A stretch of DNA of 64,000 bases, taken from assembly GCA_023429135.1 (NCBI GenBank), contig JAEYWD010000125.1:1-64000 (forward strand). The letters run 5' to 3'. Positions within the stretch are counted from its first letter, which is position 1; every line of letters starts with the position of its first letter. The DNA comes from Bacteroidota bacterium. GTDB taxonomy: Bacteria > Bacteroidota > Bacteroidia > Bacteroidales > JAAUTT01. A program made the position numbers and the translations under genes. This document shows, in pieces, positions 53,182-61,722 of this stretch. A model generated the notes under the pieces. That model was not told where the DNA came from. It did no database searches and saw only the letters and a list, made by a program, of their open reading frames with translations.

Positions 53182-54252
53182 ATGGAAAAATTTTTCAGTA
53201 TTAAAGAAGCTGCTGAGTTATTAAATGTTAGCCCTGAAACGCTTAGGAGGTGGGATAACAGTGGAAAATTTACAAGTACTCGCCATCCGATAAATAATTA
53301 CAGGGTATACTCCGAAGAAAGAATTAATACTCTGCTGGAAGAACTTCAACTTACAATTCCTTATACAACAAAAAAGGACAAAATTGAAGAAAATGCTGTT
53401 TATTTTAGCACTAATTATGGCAAACTCTATAATATTGATGCAAGACTTTTTTTAAAGCAACTTGAGTCCAATTCTGTCGACCTCATCTTTGCCGATCCAC
53501 CTTATAATATTAATAAAGCTGAATGGGATAGTTTTTCATCGCAGAAAGAATATATAGAATGGTCCTTAAGTTGGATAAATGAAGCTCACCGGGTGCTCAA
53601 AAAAACAGGGTCGCTCTATATATGTGGGTTTTCTGAAATCCTTGCCGACATTAAATGGTCTGCTTCTCATCTTTTTAAGGGATGCAAATGGCTGGTATGG
53701 TTCTACCGTAACAAAGCTAACTTAGGCAACGACTGGGGTAGGTCTCACGAAAGTATACTGCACTTCAGAAAAACGAAAGAGTTTATTTTTAACATCGATG
53801 AGGTGAGGATCCCATATAACGAACACACCACTAAATATCCCAAGCGCACACAAGCTGATACATCACAATATTCAAACGGCACCAAAAATCATTATGTTTG
53901 GGAGCCTAACCCTCTTGGTGCAAAACCCAAAGATGTTCTGGAAATTCCAACCATCTCGAATAGTTCATGGGAAAAGTACCCTCACTTAACCCAGAAACCA
54001 GTAGAGCTTTTGCGGAAAATAATATTATCTTCTTCGAACCAGGATAGTATTGTTGTTGATCCATTTGGAGGCTCAGGGACTACCTATGCCGTTGCTGAGG
54101 CCTATAAACAAAAGTGGTTGGGAAGCGAATTAAATGCTTCTTACTGCGAAATGATTAGGAAAAGGCTTGAAGATAAAGATCACATTGCCCGCATTGTTTC
54201 GGGAAAAGATGAAATAGAGGCCCAAAAACGCAGGATATTTTTAAGAGGTTAG
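53182..54252 (+). CDS. Type II DNA methyltransferase with N-terminal helix-turn-helix
   Basis: S-adenosylmethionine-dependent DNA amino-methyltransferase (N6-adenine or N4-cytosine), 356 residues from the ATG at 53182. Residues 1-50 read as a MerR/excisionase-like HTH (FFSIKEAAELLNVSPETLRR, then WDNSGKF). The catalytic motif DPPY (LIFADPPYNI, Asp105-Tyr108) precedes the AdoMet motif (VVDPFGGSGTTYA, about 293-303), the order of beta-class enzymes. HLTQKPVELLRKII is also typical. It overlaps the convergent endonuclease gene by 12 bp. The recognition sequence cannot be read from the protein. Confidence 0.9.
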   Translation: MEKFFSIKEAAELLNVSPETLRRWDNSGKFTSTRHPINNYRVYSEERINTLLEELQLTIPYTTKKDKIEENAVYFSTNYGKLYNIDARLFLKQLESNSVDLIFADPPYNINKAEWDSFSSQKEYIEWSLSWINEAHRVLKKTGSLYICGFSEILADIKWSASHLFKGCKWLVWFYRNKANLGNDWGRSHESILHFRKTKEFIFNIDEVRIPYNEHTTKYPKRTQADTSQYSNGTKNHYVWEPNPLGAKPKDVLEIPTISNSSWEKYPHLTQKPVELLRKIILSSSNQDSIVVDPFGGSGTTYAVAEAYKQKWLGSELNASYCEMIRKRLEDKDHIARIVSGKDEIEAQKRRIFLRG

Positions 54253-55128
54253 AAGTTGCCGAAGATCCCTGGTCAACAATTCTGAGAACCTTTTCATATG
54301 GCCAGAATATGGAGCCTTATGTACTATCGGAGGAGGATCAAGGTAATAAATCCCATCCAGTTTTGTAAGAAACTTTGTATAAACCATAAATAGCCCGGAA
54401 ACAAGGGTATAGCTGATATTATTGTCCTCTTTTCTTTGAACATCGTTTAAAAAAACGGCTATTACTTTTTGGGGGTGATTCACAAACTTCTCCAACAGAA
54501 TTTTATCAATAAAAAGTTTGCCCATCCTGTCCTTAGAAGTGGTTTTAGCCGAAAGTACAATCTCCCTTTCATCCAAAGATGTTGATGTTGACATGACTTT
54601 TTGATAAGGAGACAAAATCAGATCATTCTCACATTTATAGTTTTTAACACCTTCCTCAGTTTCATAAGGTATCTGTAAAACTATTTTCTTGCTTGAAATC
54701 CCAATAGACGTGAAAATAACTTTTATCAAATCTTCAAACCTGTTTCCCACATGTTTTCGGGCACTGTTAGGTTCAACAAGTAAATCCAATCCAGCTCCTA
54801 TCGCCTGCTGAATAGTATATAAGGTGGTATCTATAACATTATTTTCTTCTTCCGTAAAGGTAGTTTCACTTGCTTTTATCCTGTCGAAAATTTGCTTCAG
54901 CAAATGAAATTTCAAAAGAAAATCCTTCTTCTCTAAAAACAAACTTTGATTAATAGGACGTACAAATTTCTTCAAACCCGCTTGATTCGAAACATAAATC
55001 CGAAAATGACCCTTATCTTCATATCCGCTTATTACATTGGGTAAAAAATCCAAAACCCGTAATGTAATATCATGAAATTCTTCAAGAGTACTCTTTTTCG
55101 CTTGTAAATCTTTGTCTAAGGCAGTCAT
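54241..55128 (-). CDS. Putative type II restriction endonuclease
   Basis: Predicted partner nuclease of the methyltransferase, 295 residues. The central part shows a plausible PD-(D/E)XK site: Glu132 in GNRFEDLIKVI, Asp169 in CENDLILSP, then Ser193-x-Lys195 in IVLSAKTTSKDRMGKLF. The segment SAKTTxKDR is a pattern I associate with type II endonucleases. The N-terminal half is helical and unrecognised; it presumably binds DNA. The gene is convergent with the methyltransferase and overlaps its 3' end by 12 bp, forming a compact two-gene module. Target unknown. Confidence 0.75.
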   Translation of the reverse strand: MTALDKDLQAKKSTLEEFHDITLRVLDFLPNVISGYEDKGHFRIYVSNQAGLKKFVRPINQSLFLEKKDFLLKFHLLKQIFDRIKASETTFTEEENNVIDTTLYTIQQAIGAGLDLLVEPNSARKHVGNRFEDLIKVIFTSIGISSKKIVLQIPYETEEGVKNYKCENDLILSPYQKVMSTSTSLDEREIVLSAKTTSKDRMGKLFIDKILLEKFVNHPQKVIAVFLNDVQRKEDNNISYTLVSGLFMVYTKFLTKLDGIYYLDPPPIVHKAPYSGHMKRFSELLTRDLRQLLTS

Positions 55129-55169
55129 TGTTCATTTTTTTCACCAAAGTAAACATTTTTAAAACATCA

Positions 55170-55250
55170 TTGTGGGATTTGTTTATGAAAGATCCCGATG
55201 TAAAAAGGGGTTTGGATAGATTGGGTTTAAGGTGGATGAAAAGGTGGGGA
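55170..55250 (+). pseudogene. Remnant 3' end of a GH144 gene
   Basis: The DNA TGGGATTTGTTTATGAAAG and onward matches the end of the second GH144 gene (from 53004) with five differences in 69 positions, one of them a single-base deletion that shifts the frame. It encodes the LWDLFMKDPDVKRGLDRLG motif seen in the intact gene. No start or upstream part remains. It lies just outside the restriction-modification genes. Confidence 0.8.
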
Positions 55251-55280
55251 GGAAATTGCATCAAGTCTAAAATAGATAGT

Positions 55281-55318
55281 AAAATAAGGGCAGGTCAAGG
55301 TTGATCTGCCCTTATTTT
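55281..55318. terminator. Strong hairpin terminator behind the GH144 remnant
   Basis: AAAATAAGGGCAG (55281-55293) and CTGCCCTTATTTT (55306-55318) form a perfect 13-bp stem with a 12-nt loop, followed by ATTTTATT. It may be the original terminator of a GH144 gene, now separated from its coding sequence, or serve the T9SS-remnant side. Confidence 0.8.
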
Positions 55319-55321
55319 ATT

Positions 55322-55588
55322 TTATTGAAATATCACTTTCGTTCTGAAAACCTCTTTACCTTCAATAATCAATGTATAAATGCCCGAAGGAATATGATTC
55401 CTTTCAATAAAGAAGTTATCTTCAGAAACACTTTCTGCCAGATATAAGGTTTTTCCTGTCAGATCTAGTAGTCTCACTCTTACGTTCCCTGTGAAATTCT
55501 TTCCAAATTTAACTATAATACCATATCTGGAAGGATTTGGACTAACATTTAAACTTCTGAATTTGACTCTTAAATTTCGGAATTGCCA
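55322..55588 (-). pseudogene. Remnant of a T9SS cargo gene (type A sorting domain)
   Basis: An open minus-strand frame without start encodes the C-terminal type IX secretion sorting signal: VSPNPSRYGIIVKFG, VRVRLLDLTGKTLYL, IPSGIYTLIIEGKEVF, ending KVIFQ and a stop. The gene is cut off on its 5' side exactly where the A-tract repeat array begins; an in-frame stop at 55589-55591 precedes it. No cargo domain remains. Confidence 0.7.
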
Positions 55589-55812
55589 TTACAAAAACGA
55601 AACAGCCATTGCAACTTCCGAAATTGCCAATCACGATCCGAAACCGGCAATTAAATTTCAGAAATCGCCGTTCAAAAAAACGAAATCGACATTAGATTTT
55701 CGAAATTGAGAATTAATAAAAAGAAACTGCCATTACAAAAACGAAATCGCCGCTACAAAAACGAAACTGGCATTCAAATTTTCGGGAAGGCCAATAAAAT
55801 TCCGGGATCGTC
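55585..55812. repeat. 20/21-bp degenerate tandem repeat array with A-tracts, array 2
   Basis: Eleven or so consecutive units of 20 or 21 bp can be cut, consensus GCCATTnAAAAnnCGAAATn. The best are GCCATTACAAAAACGAAACA and GCCGCTACAAAAACGAAACT. Units are degenerate and carry stop codons in the frames checked, so this is not coding. A-runs repeat every two DNA turns. Compare 41846-41991. Confidence 0.7.
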
Positions 55813-55932
55813 ACTGTAAAAAAACATAAGTTTATAGTAAATAACAACTAAACTGCATTTTCGCAAACACACCATAAAATTTGCACGACCTAATTTACTC
55901 ATTAACACTTTGTTTTTCAATCAATTTAAATA

Positions 55933-55964
55933 TTTGTTCAAACTCCAAATATTATTTACTTTTC
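55933..55964 (+). promoter_or_regulatory. Candidate promoter of the gene at 55992
   Basis: TTTG (55933-55936), 20 nt, then TACTTTTC (55957-55964): seven of eight bases match the TAnnTTTG box. A start near 55971 would leave a leader of about 20 nt before the ATG. The array of A-tracts lies directly upstream. Confidence 0.4.
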
Positions 55965-55991
55965 GACTCTCAACCATCAAAAACATTTACC

Positions 55992-56681
55992 ATGAACAAG
56001 TATCAAATTGCTAAACTCGACTCTCACAAATTAGTAGTTCAGGTTGCCCGCACCGATAAAACTACTACTGACTCCATCCCTAATTTTGCCAAAGGTATCG
56101 ACGCCCTTGAAGTTATTGTGACCGATCTCGACCAAATGAAAATCGAGCAGGAGAAAAACATTACGGGTATTGCCGACGATAAAAGTGATGTTCAGGAAGA
56201 TCTCTGCGATTATCTGCTCGATGTTTCAGGGGCAATCCATTCGTACGCCTACGATAAAAAAAATTACACACTGATGGCAAAAGTCGACATCAAACCGAAC
56301 ACAGTTGAAAAAATGTTGCAGGCCGATATTATTACTGCCTGCGAGTCTGTAAAACTGGAAGCCGCCGAGGTGCCTGTGGCCGATTTGGCTAAAGAAGGTA
56401 TTACGGCTCAGGATCTTGAAACTTTTGCAAAGCTTATCGACGATTACAAAAAAGTAAAGCCTACTCCACGCGAAGCTATCGTAGAACGCTCTACCTACAC
56501 CGCAAATATCAAAGATTTATTTACTGAAGCTAACCATTTAATCAAAAATAGTCTCGACCGCCTGGCAGCGCAGTTTAAAAGAAAGAACCCCGATTTTTAT
56601 CTTAAATACAAAGCTGCACGAAATATTATCTATTCAAGACCCAATAACACCGCGGATAGCAAAAAAACAAACCTGGTGTAA
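55992..56681 (+). CDS. Hypothetical cytosolic helical protein
   Basis: Not recognised. The ATG at 55992 (MNKYQIAKLDSHKLVVQVAR) gives 229 residues; an upstream TTG would add an unlikely leader. No signal peptide, membrane helix or Cys cluster. The sequence is mostly alpha-helical and charged, with Lys-rich ends (AAQFKRKNPDFYLKYKAARN), suggesting a soluble helical-bundle protein. It has a likely promoter upstream and a clear terminator at 56707-56736, so it is a single-gene transcription unit between the A-tract array and the large regulator gene. Confidence 0.65.
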   Translation: MNKYQIAKLDSHKLVVQVARTDKTTTDSIPNFAKGIDALEVIVTDLDQMKIEQEKNITGIADDKSDVQEDLCDYLLDVSGAIHSYAYDKKNYTLMAKVDIKPNTVEKMLQADIITACESVKLEAAEVPVADLAKEGITAQDLETFAKLIDDYKKVKPTPREAIVERSTYTANIKDLFTEANHLIKNSLDRLAAQFKRKNPDFYLKYKAARNIIYSRPNNTADSKKTNLV

Positions 56682-56706
56682 TTGTATTCAAAATGTTATT
56701 AAGCCT

Positions 56707-56736
56707 AACCCGGGGTTATATACTCCGGGTTTTTTA
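56707..56736 (+). terminator. Terminator of the helical-protein gene
   Basis: AACCCGG (56707-56713) and CCGGGTT (56725-56731) pair around an 11-nt loop, followed by TTTTTA. It lies 26 bp after the stop codon and isolates this gene from the regulator downstream. Confidence 0.75.
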
Positions 56737-56780
56737 TTTTTGTATGAATTTAAACCGTCCATCTCACTTAATAAAAACAA

Positions 56781-59558
56781 ATGATAAAATACCGCCTGAC
56801 ATCTGTTATTTCAATAATTATCGTCAGCATTCTTAGCGGAAGAGCCATTACAGCCCAGCACCACGAAATTAAGAATTTCATCTCGGGCAATATCCCCGTT
56901 CAAAACCAAAACTGGGGGGTATATCAACATCCGGGCAGCAAGCTGGTTTATTTTGCCAACAGTGAAGGTTTGATTGAATACGACGGATTAACCACCTCCA
57001 CCTACAAATTACCTAAAAACAAAGGCGTTCGTTCGGTACTGATTGATAAAAACGGTTTGATATTTACAGGAGGATTTGAAGAACTTGGATACTGGCAAAA
57101 AGATAAAGATTGTAAACTTCGGTACTTCTCTCTCGCAAAGCTTGCAGAAATAAAAGGCAACGACGAAATATGGAAAATTTATGAGCAGAATGGAAAGATC
57201 TACTTCCAATCGTTTACCACCATTTATATATACGATTACAAAACCATTCAAAAACCGGATGCCCCTTTCACCCTGCTTTTTATGTTTCCTAAAAAGAACA
57301 ATGGTTTTTTGGTCCAGATACTAGGAATGGGATTATATAATTTCGACAACGACCAATACAGCATCATTCGAGGTAGCTCTATGTTTTCGACTATGAAAAT
57401 ACACACCATTGTTCCCTATCCCAACAACTCATACCTTATCGGGACCGCAAACAATGGGTTGTATATTCTAAAAGATGAAAAAATTTCGCCGTTCCCCTGC
57501 GAGGTATCCGAATTCTTGAAATACAATACCTGTAATGCCGGTGTAGACATTAACGATTCCACTTTTGTGTTCGGGACCATTCTTGGTGGTATCATCGAAT
57601 TCAACACCAGCGGAACCATAAAAAAAATGTTCAACTATTCAAACGGGCTGAGAAATAACACTGTACTATCGTTGTTCAAAGACAATGAAAACGGAATTTG
57701 GGTAGGCCTGGATCAGGGAGCAAATTATCTGGAGACATTCTCACCAATGGAGCAATATACCAATATTACAGGAACATTGGGTACCATTTATTCTATTCTG
57801 AAAAAGGACAATCTTCTGTACATAGGAACCAACCAGGGATTATTTAAAGCCCGAATCGACAACTTCGACGAGCATTACAACTTTACCGATGTAAAAATGG
57901 TGCCGGGAAGCCAAGGTCAGGTATGGTCGCTAAAGGAATTCGACGATCAGGTACTTTGCGGACATAACGATGGTACTTTTATTGCCGGTAATGGGTCTTT
58001 CAGACAAATTTCTTCCATTACCGGAGGCTGGGCTTTCTCGTCTTTGAAAGATTTTATCATTCAGGGCACCTATACAGGGCTGGTGATTCTGGAAAAAGAC
58101 GGACAGGGTAATTGGAAATTCAGGAATAAAATTAAAAGTTACGATCAGCCGGCACGCCGTGTGGAAGTAGACTACCTGGGTTTTATCTGGGCATCGCACC
58201 ATCAGCAGGGAATTTATAAAATTGAGTTGAACGAAAAACTCGACTCGGCTCAAAACAAAACTTTTTTTAGCGGGATAAACGGATCTTCAGGTAATATTGA
58301 TGTGTTCAAAATCAATAACCGAATTATTTTTACCGGTTCCGACAAATTATATACATTTGACTACGATGCCAATAAAATTGTTGCCTTCAAAATCCTTAAT
58401 GAGCAGTTAAAAGAGTTTAGCAAAACCCTGCAAATTATTCCTTTTGAAGGAACACAGTATTGGTTGGTAATGGAAGATAAAATAGCCCTCTTCGACATAA
58501 ACCGCGACTTCAAAATCAGGAAAATCCTGGAATTCAGTCAAAAAAATATTCACACTTCGGGTAACGATCTGGAGATTATTAAAATCGATCGCGGGAATAT
58601 ACTTTATCAAACTCGCTCCGGTTTCGCAATTTTAAATACTTCTAATGTCCAAAACCTAAGCAACGTTTCCAGGGTTTTCTTCAAATCCATCAACTTTCAG
58701 GGAAAAGGCAGAACAATAGAAATGTGCGGTAATAATACTCCCATAAAAGTACCATACACAACAAATAACATAAGAGTATACTTTTCCGATCCCTCCAGAT
58801 TCAACATGGAAGAAAAGGTTTACTATTACCGTATCCCGGAGCTGGAGGACCAATGGCATACAACTACCATAGATAATTTCAGTTATAATAATGTGCGATT
58901 TGGCTCCTACACCATCGAAATCAAAACCGATGTAAACGCAGTACCTGTTTCCCTGAATTTTGTTATAAAAGCGCCCTGGTATCTTACATATTATGCTTTT
59001 GCTGCTTATTTTCTACTTTTTGTGCTTATCAATTATTCAGCATACCGGATATTCCGCTACGAACTTAAGAAACAAAAAAAGATGGTAGAGATGGAAGTCA
59101 GGCGAAATACCCTCGAGAACGAGCTCGACATCAAAAGCAACGAGTTAATGCTAACAATGCGGTATTTGATTCAAAAAAATGAAATACTCACCGAACTCAA
59201 GAAGGAAATCGATGCCCTGAAAGAGCAATCGGCCAAATACCCCATTAAGCATGTAAGAAATCTTGAAAAAATTATCGATGAAGGCCTTGACACCCAAACC
59301 GAGAGCTGGAAAAGCGCTATGAGCAACCTGAAACTCTCGCAGGAAGGTTTCTTCCGAAGGTTGAAAGAAAAACACCCCGACCTTACCCCAAATGATTTAC
59401 GGCTGTGTTCCTATTTAAGAATGAATTTCACCACCAAAGAAATAGCTCACCTGCTGAATATTTCGGGACGAGGTGTTGAAATTGGCCGGTACAGGCTAAG
59501 AAAGAAAATGAATCTACCGCACGATGTAAATCTTTCGGAATATTTGATGGGAAGCTGA
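56781..59558 (+). CDS. Membrane-spanning propeller sensor with C-terminal HTH
   Basis: A 925-residue one-component transmembrane regulator. Order: signal peptide about 1-26; periplasmic two-component-regulator-type beta-propeller about 30-620 (repeated strands such as NGIWVGLDQGANYLET, GFIWASHHQQGIYKIE); a Y_Y_Y-type beta-sandwich about 660-730 (YYYRIPELEDQWHTT); one TM helix about 735-755 (YLTYYAFAAYFLLFVLIN); a cytosolic coiled coil about 757-860; and a LuxR-like helix-turn-helix at the C-terminus about 868-925 (NDLRLCSYLRMNFTTKEIAH, LLNISGRGVEIGRYRLRKKM). There is no histidine kinase domain. Such proteins sense periplasmic ligands and act on promoters directly; the target here is unknown. 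It could regulate the GH144 locus or the sigma locus to its right. Confidence 0.85.
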   Translation: MIKYRLTSVISIIIVSILSGRAITAQHHEIKNFISGNIPVQNQNWGVYQHPGSKLVYFANSEGLIEYDGLTTSTYKLPKNKGVRSVLIDKNGLIFTGGFEELGYWQKDKDCKLRYFSLAKLAEIKGNDEIWKIYEQNGKIYFQSFTTIYIYDYKTIQKPDAPFTLLFMFPKKNNGFLVQILGMGLYNFDNDQYSIIRGSSMFSTMKIHTIVPYPNNSYLIGTANNGLYILKDEKISPFPCEVSEFLKYNTCNAGVDINDSTFVFGTILGGIIEFNTSGTIKKMFNYSNGLRNNTVLSLFKDNENGIWVGLDQGANYLETFSPMEQYTNITGTLGTIYSILKKDNLLYIGTNQGLFKARIDNFDEHYNFTDVKMVPGSQGQVWSLKEFDDQVLCGHNDGTFIAGNGSFRQISSITGGWAFSSLKDFIIQGTYTGLVILEKDGQGNWKFRNKIKSYDQPARRVEVDYLGFIWASHHQQGIYKIELNEKLDSAQNKTFFSGINGSSGNIDVFKINNRIIFTGSDKLYTFDYDANKIVAFKILNEQLKEFSKTLQIIPFEGTQYWLVMEDKIALFDINRDFKIRKILEFSQKNIHTSGNDLEIIKIDRGNILYQTRSGFAILNTSNVQNLSNVSRVFFKSINFQGKGRTIEMCGNNTPIKVPYTTNNIRVYFSDPSRFNMEEKVYYYRIPELEDQWHTTTIDNFSYNNVRFGSYTIEIKTDVNAVPVSLNFVIKAPWYLTYYAFAAYFLLFVLINYSAYRIFRYELKKQKKMVEMEVRRNTLENELDIKSNELMLTMRYLIQKNEILTELKKEIDALKEQSAKYPIKHVRNLEKIIDEGLDTQTESWKSAMSNLKLSQEGFFRRLKEKHPDLTPNDLRLCSYLRMNFTTKEIAHLLNISGRGVEIGRYRLRKKMNLPHDVNLSEYLMGS

Positions 59559-59815
59559 AATTTAGTAATATAACCTGAGTTTCCCGACTTAAGAATTTAA
59601 GTGTCGCACTTTTACAGTTTGAAGTTGGAGAAAAGCACATCTGTTTGTTTCAAAATAGTTGTATTAAGAAAATTTGGATAATTTTACCCTCGCTTAGTAT
59701 TAGAAATATGTATTTTAAATATTTATAACACGCAACTTCTCCGTTCTATTCAACGGATTAGGCAGTTAAGAGCATTATGATTTTATTAAATATTTTCTAA
59801 AAAGTTTTTTAGTTA

Positions 59816-60436
59816 ATGGAAATGGCAGATCGCTTTTTGATTCAGGAACTTATCAATGGGAACGAACGGGCGTTTGATAAGATATTCAGCGACCATTATC
59901 TTAACCTTTGCCGATTTGCCAATTCCATTGTACATGACTCGGACTCGGCCCAAAATCTGGTACAACAAGTATTCATAAGTCTTTGGGAAAATCGTAAATC
60001 TACAGATCATATAGAACGATTAACTCCTTACCTGACAACCACAGTACGAAATGCCTGCATTAATTTCCTTAAAAAGGAAAAGAGAAATGTTGACTTGTCG
60101 GCCATTCCCTCAAATTCTCATACTGAAAACACTACCGAAAGACAAATAAATCTGGCTGAATTTGAGGAACAACTTATAATTGCGCTGTCGGGACTACCCG
60201 AAAGGTGCAAAATGGCCTTTGAATACAGTCGTTTCTGGAATTTAACCAATAAACAGATAGCAGAAAAAATGAATATCTCTGTTAAAGGTGTTGAAGCTTT
60301 AATTAGCAGAGCATTAAAAATGCTTCGTGTATCTCTGGCCGAATATTTACCATCCTCAGGAAATACCAGACTTCAGGATTCCATCCTTTTTATGCTGATT
60401 AAAATGGTTAGAGAAAAACCAAACTTATCTATGTAG
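59816..60436 (+). CDS. ECF-type RNA polymerase sigma factor
   Basis: Second FecI-like sigma factor of the window, 206 residues (an ATG two codons later is also possible). Region 2: NERAFDKIFSDHYLNLCRFA, QVFISLWENRKS, TTTVRNACINFLKKEKRN. Region 4: LPERCKMAFEYSRFWNLTNK with HTH QIAEKMNISVKGVEALISRA. It heads the plus-strand locus with fecR 195 bp downstream and susC after that, the same layout as the left locus in the opposite direction. Its targets are most likely the susC operon that runs past the window edge. Confidence 0.9.
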   Translation: MEMADRFLIQELINGNERAFDKIFSDHYLNLCRFANSIVHDSDSAQNLVQQVFISLWENRKSTDHIERLTPYLTTTVRNACINFLKKEKRNVDLSAIPSNSHTENTTERQINLAEFEEQLIIALSGLPERCKMAFEYSRFWNLTNKQIAEKMNISVKGVEALISRALKMLRVSLAEYLPSSGNTRLQDSILFMLIKMVREKPNLSM

Positions 60437-60631
60437 CAATTTTGAACCAATACCTGACTTTAGGTATTGCCGAAAAAAGACTCTTTTATAATACGTCAAT
60501 AAATATTATCTTAAAGGATATGAGCAAAGTATGCATATTATATACTAAGGCTCGGTTTTTCTCATTTTTTTTATTCATGTATATAGGGTAACACGCTTCA
60601 TTAATTGTCAATCTCATGAAAACCTATTAAA

Positions 60632-61672
60632 ATGGTAGTTGATAACGAAAAAATATACGAGTTAGTTGTAAGGTCATTTTCAGGCGAGTTAAGCAAGGAG
60701 GAAAAGGATCAATTAAATGAATGGATAAATTCAGATCCTGCCAACAAACTGGAATATTACGATTATTTCGAAATATGGAAGAAATCTAATATTATGCGAT
60801 TCCCGGATATAGATATTCAGGAATCGCTCGAAAAAACAAAAAAAATGGCAGGAATCCATTATAAAAACAGGAAGCTCATCCTTGTTTTAACAAGAGTTGC
60901 AGCTATTTTTATCTTAGCAGTTCTCTTCTCGGTTATTTATAACAAATATTTTAATGAAAAACTGGATAAAGAATATTACACATCGCAGGAAATTAAAGCA
61001 GCTTTTGGAACCCAAACCCGCATACAGTTGCCCGATGGCTCGATAGTTTTTCTCAATTCAGGGAGTATTTTACGCTTTCCAAACTCTTTTACAGGAAGAA
61101 CAACAAGAGACGTAGAACTTATTGGCGAAGGGTACTTTAACGTGAAAAAAGACAATTCACAACCCTTTATCGTAACTGCAAAAAAAATCCGGATTGAGGT
61201 GCTGGGCACCTCTTTTAATGTGAATGCTTACCAGAATGAACCATTTGCTACCATAGCTTTAGTTGAGGGAAGTATCCGGATTGGCAAAACCGATAAAAAC
61301 CATGTGATAGAGACCTTCCAAATGAGGAAAAACCAGGTTTGTATTTTCGATTCTTCAACAAGCAATTTCCAAATTAAAAATGAAGCTAATTTAAACCGGC
61401 ATATAGCCTGGACAGAAGGCAAAATTGTATTTTTTAACGATTATGTGAATACAGTAGTATCGAAATTAGAAAACTGGTATAACGTTGATATTGAGATAAA
61501 AGATAAAAGTATAGAAAAATATCGTTTTACCGGCACATTCATTAACGAACCTATTGAACAGGTTCTTAGCATTCTAAGTATGACTTCCAATATGCAATAC
61601 AAGATATATCCGGCCATAAAAACTGCCGATAATTCCTATTCTAAACGAAAAATAATTTTAACATCAAAATAG
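60632..61672 (+). CDS. FecR-family anti-sigma factor
   Basis: Anti-sigma regulator of the right-hand locus, 346 residues. Cytosolic N-terminus (NEWINSDPANKLEYYDYFEI), TM helix about 83-103 (LVLTRVAAIFILAVLFSVIY), FecR domain about 118-220 (RIQLPDGSIVFLNSGSILRF, GEGYFNVKKDN, IEVLGTSFNVNAYQ, IALVEGSIRIG) and a C-terminal DUF4974-type domain about 270-335 (VVSKLENWYNVDIEIKDKSI, FTGTFINEPIEQVLSILSMT). It lies between the sigma gene and the STN-bearing SusC. Confidence 0.9.
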   Translation: MVVDNEKIYELVVRSFSGELSKEEKDQLNEWINSDPANKLEYYDYFEIWKKSNIMRFPDIDIQESLEKTKKMAGIHYKNRKLILVLTRVAAIFILAVLFSVIYNKYFNEKLDKEYYTSQEIKAAFGTQTRIQLPDGSIVFLNSGSILRFPNSFTGRTTRDVELIGEGYFNVKKDNSQPFIVTAKKIRIEVLGTSFNVNAYQNEPFATIALVEGSIRIGKTDKNHVIETFQMRKNQVCIFDSSTSNFQIKNEANLNRHIAWTEGKIVFFNDYVNTVVSKLENWYNVDIEIKDKSIEKYRFTGTFINEPIEQVLSILSMTSNMQYKIYPAIKTADNSYSKRKIILTSK

Positions 61673-61722
61673 TATAACAATAAAAAACACAGTGCCTATG
61701 TAATAAAACTAACTAAAAAAAT

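Noticed and set aside
55491..55709. 72-codon plus frame in the second array
   Set aside because: Generated by the tandem repeats; opposite to the T9SS-domain remnant; no conserved features.
41846..55812. The two 20-21-bp arrays as CRISPR
   Set aside because: Units are contiguous with no spacers, they are degenerate, and no cas genes are present.
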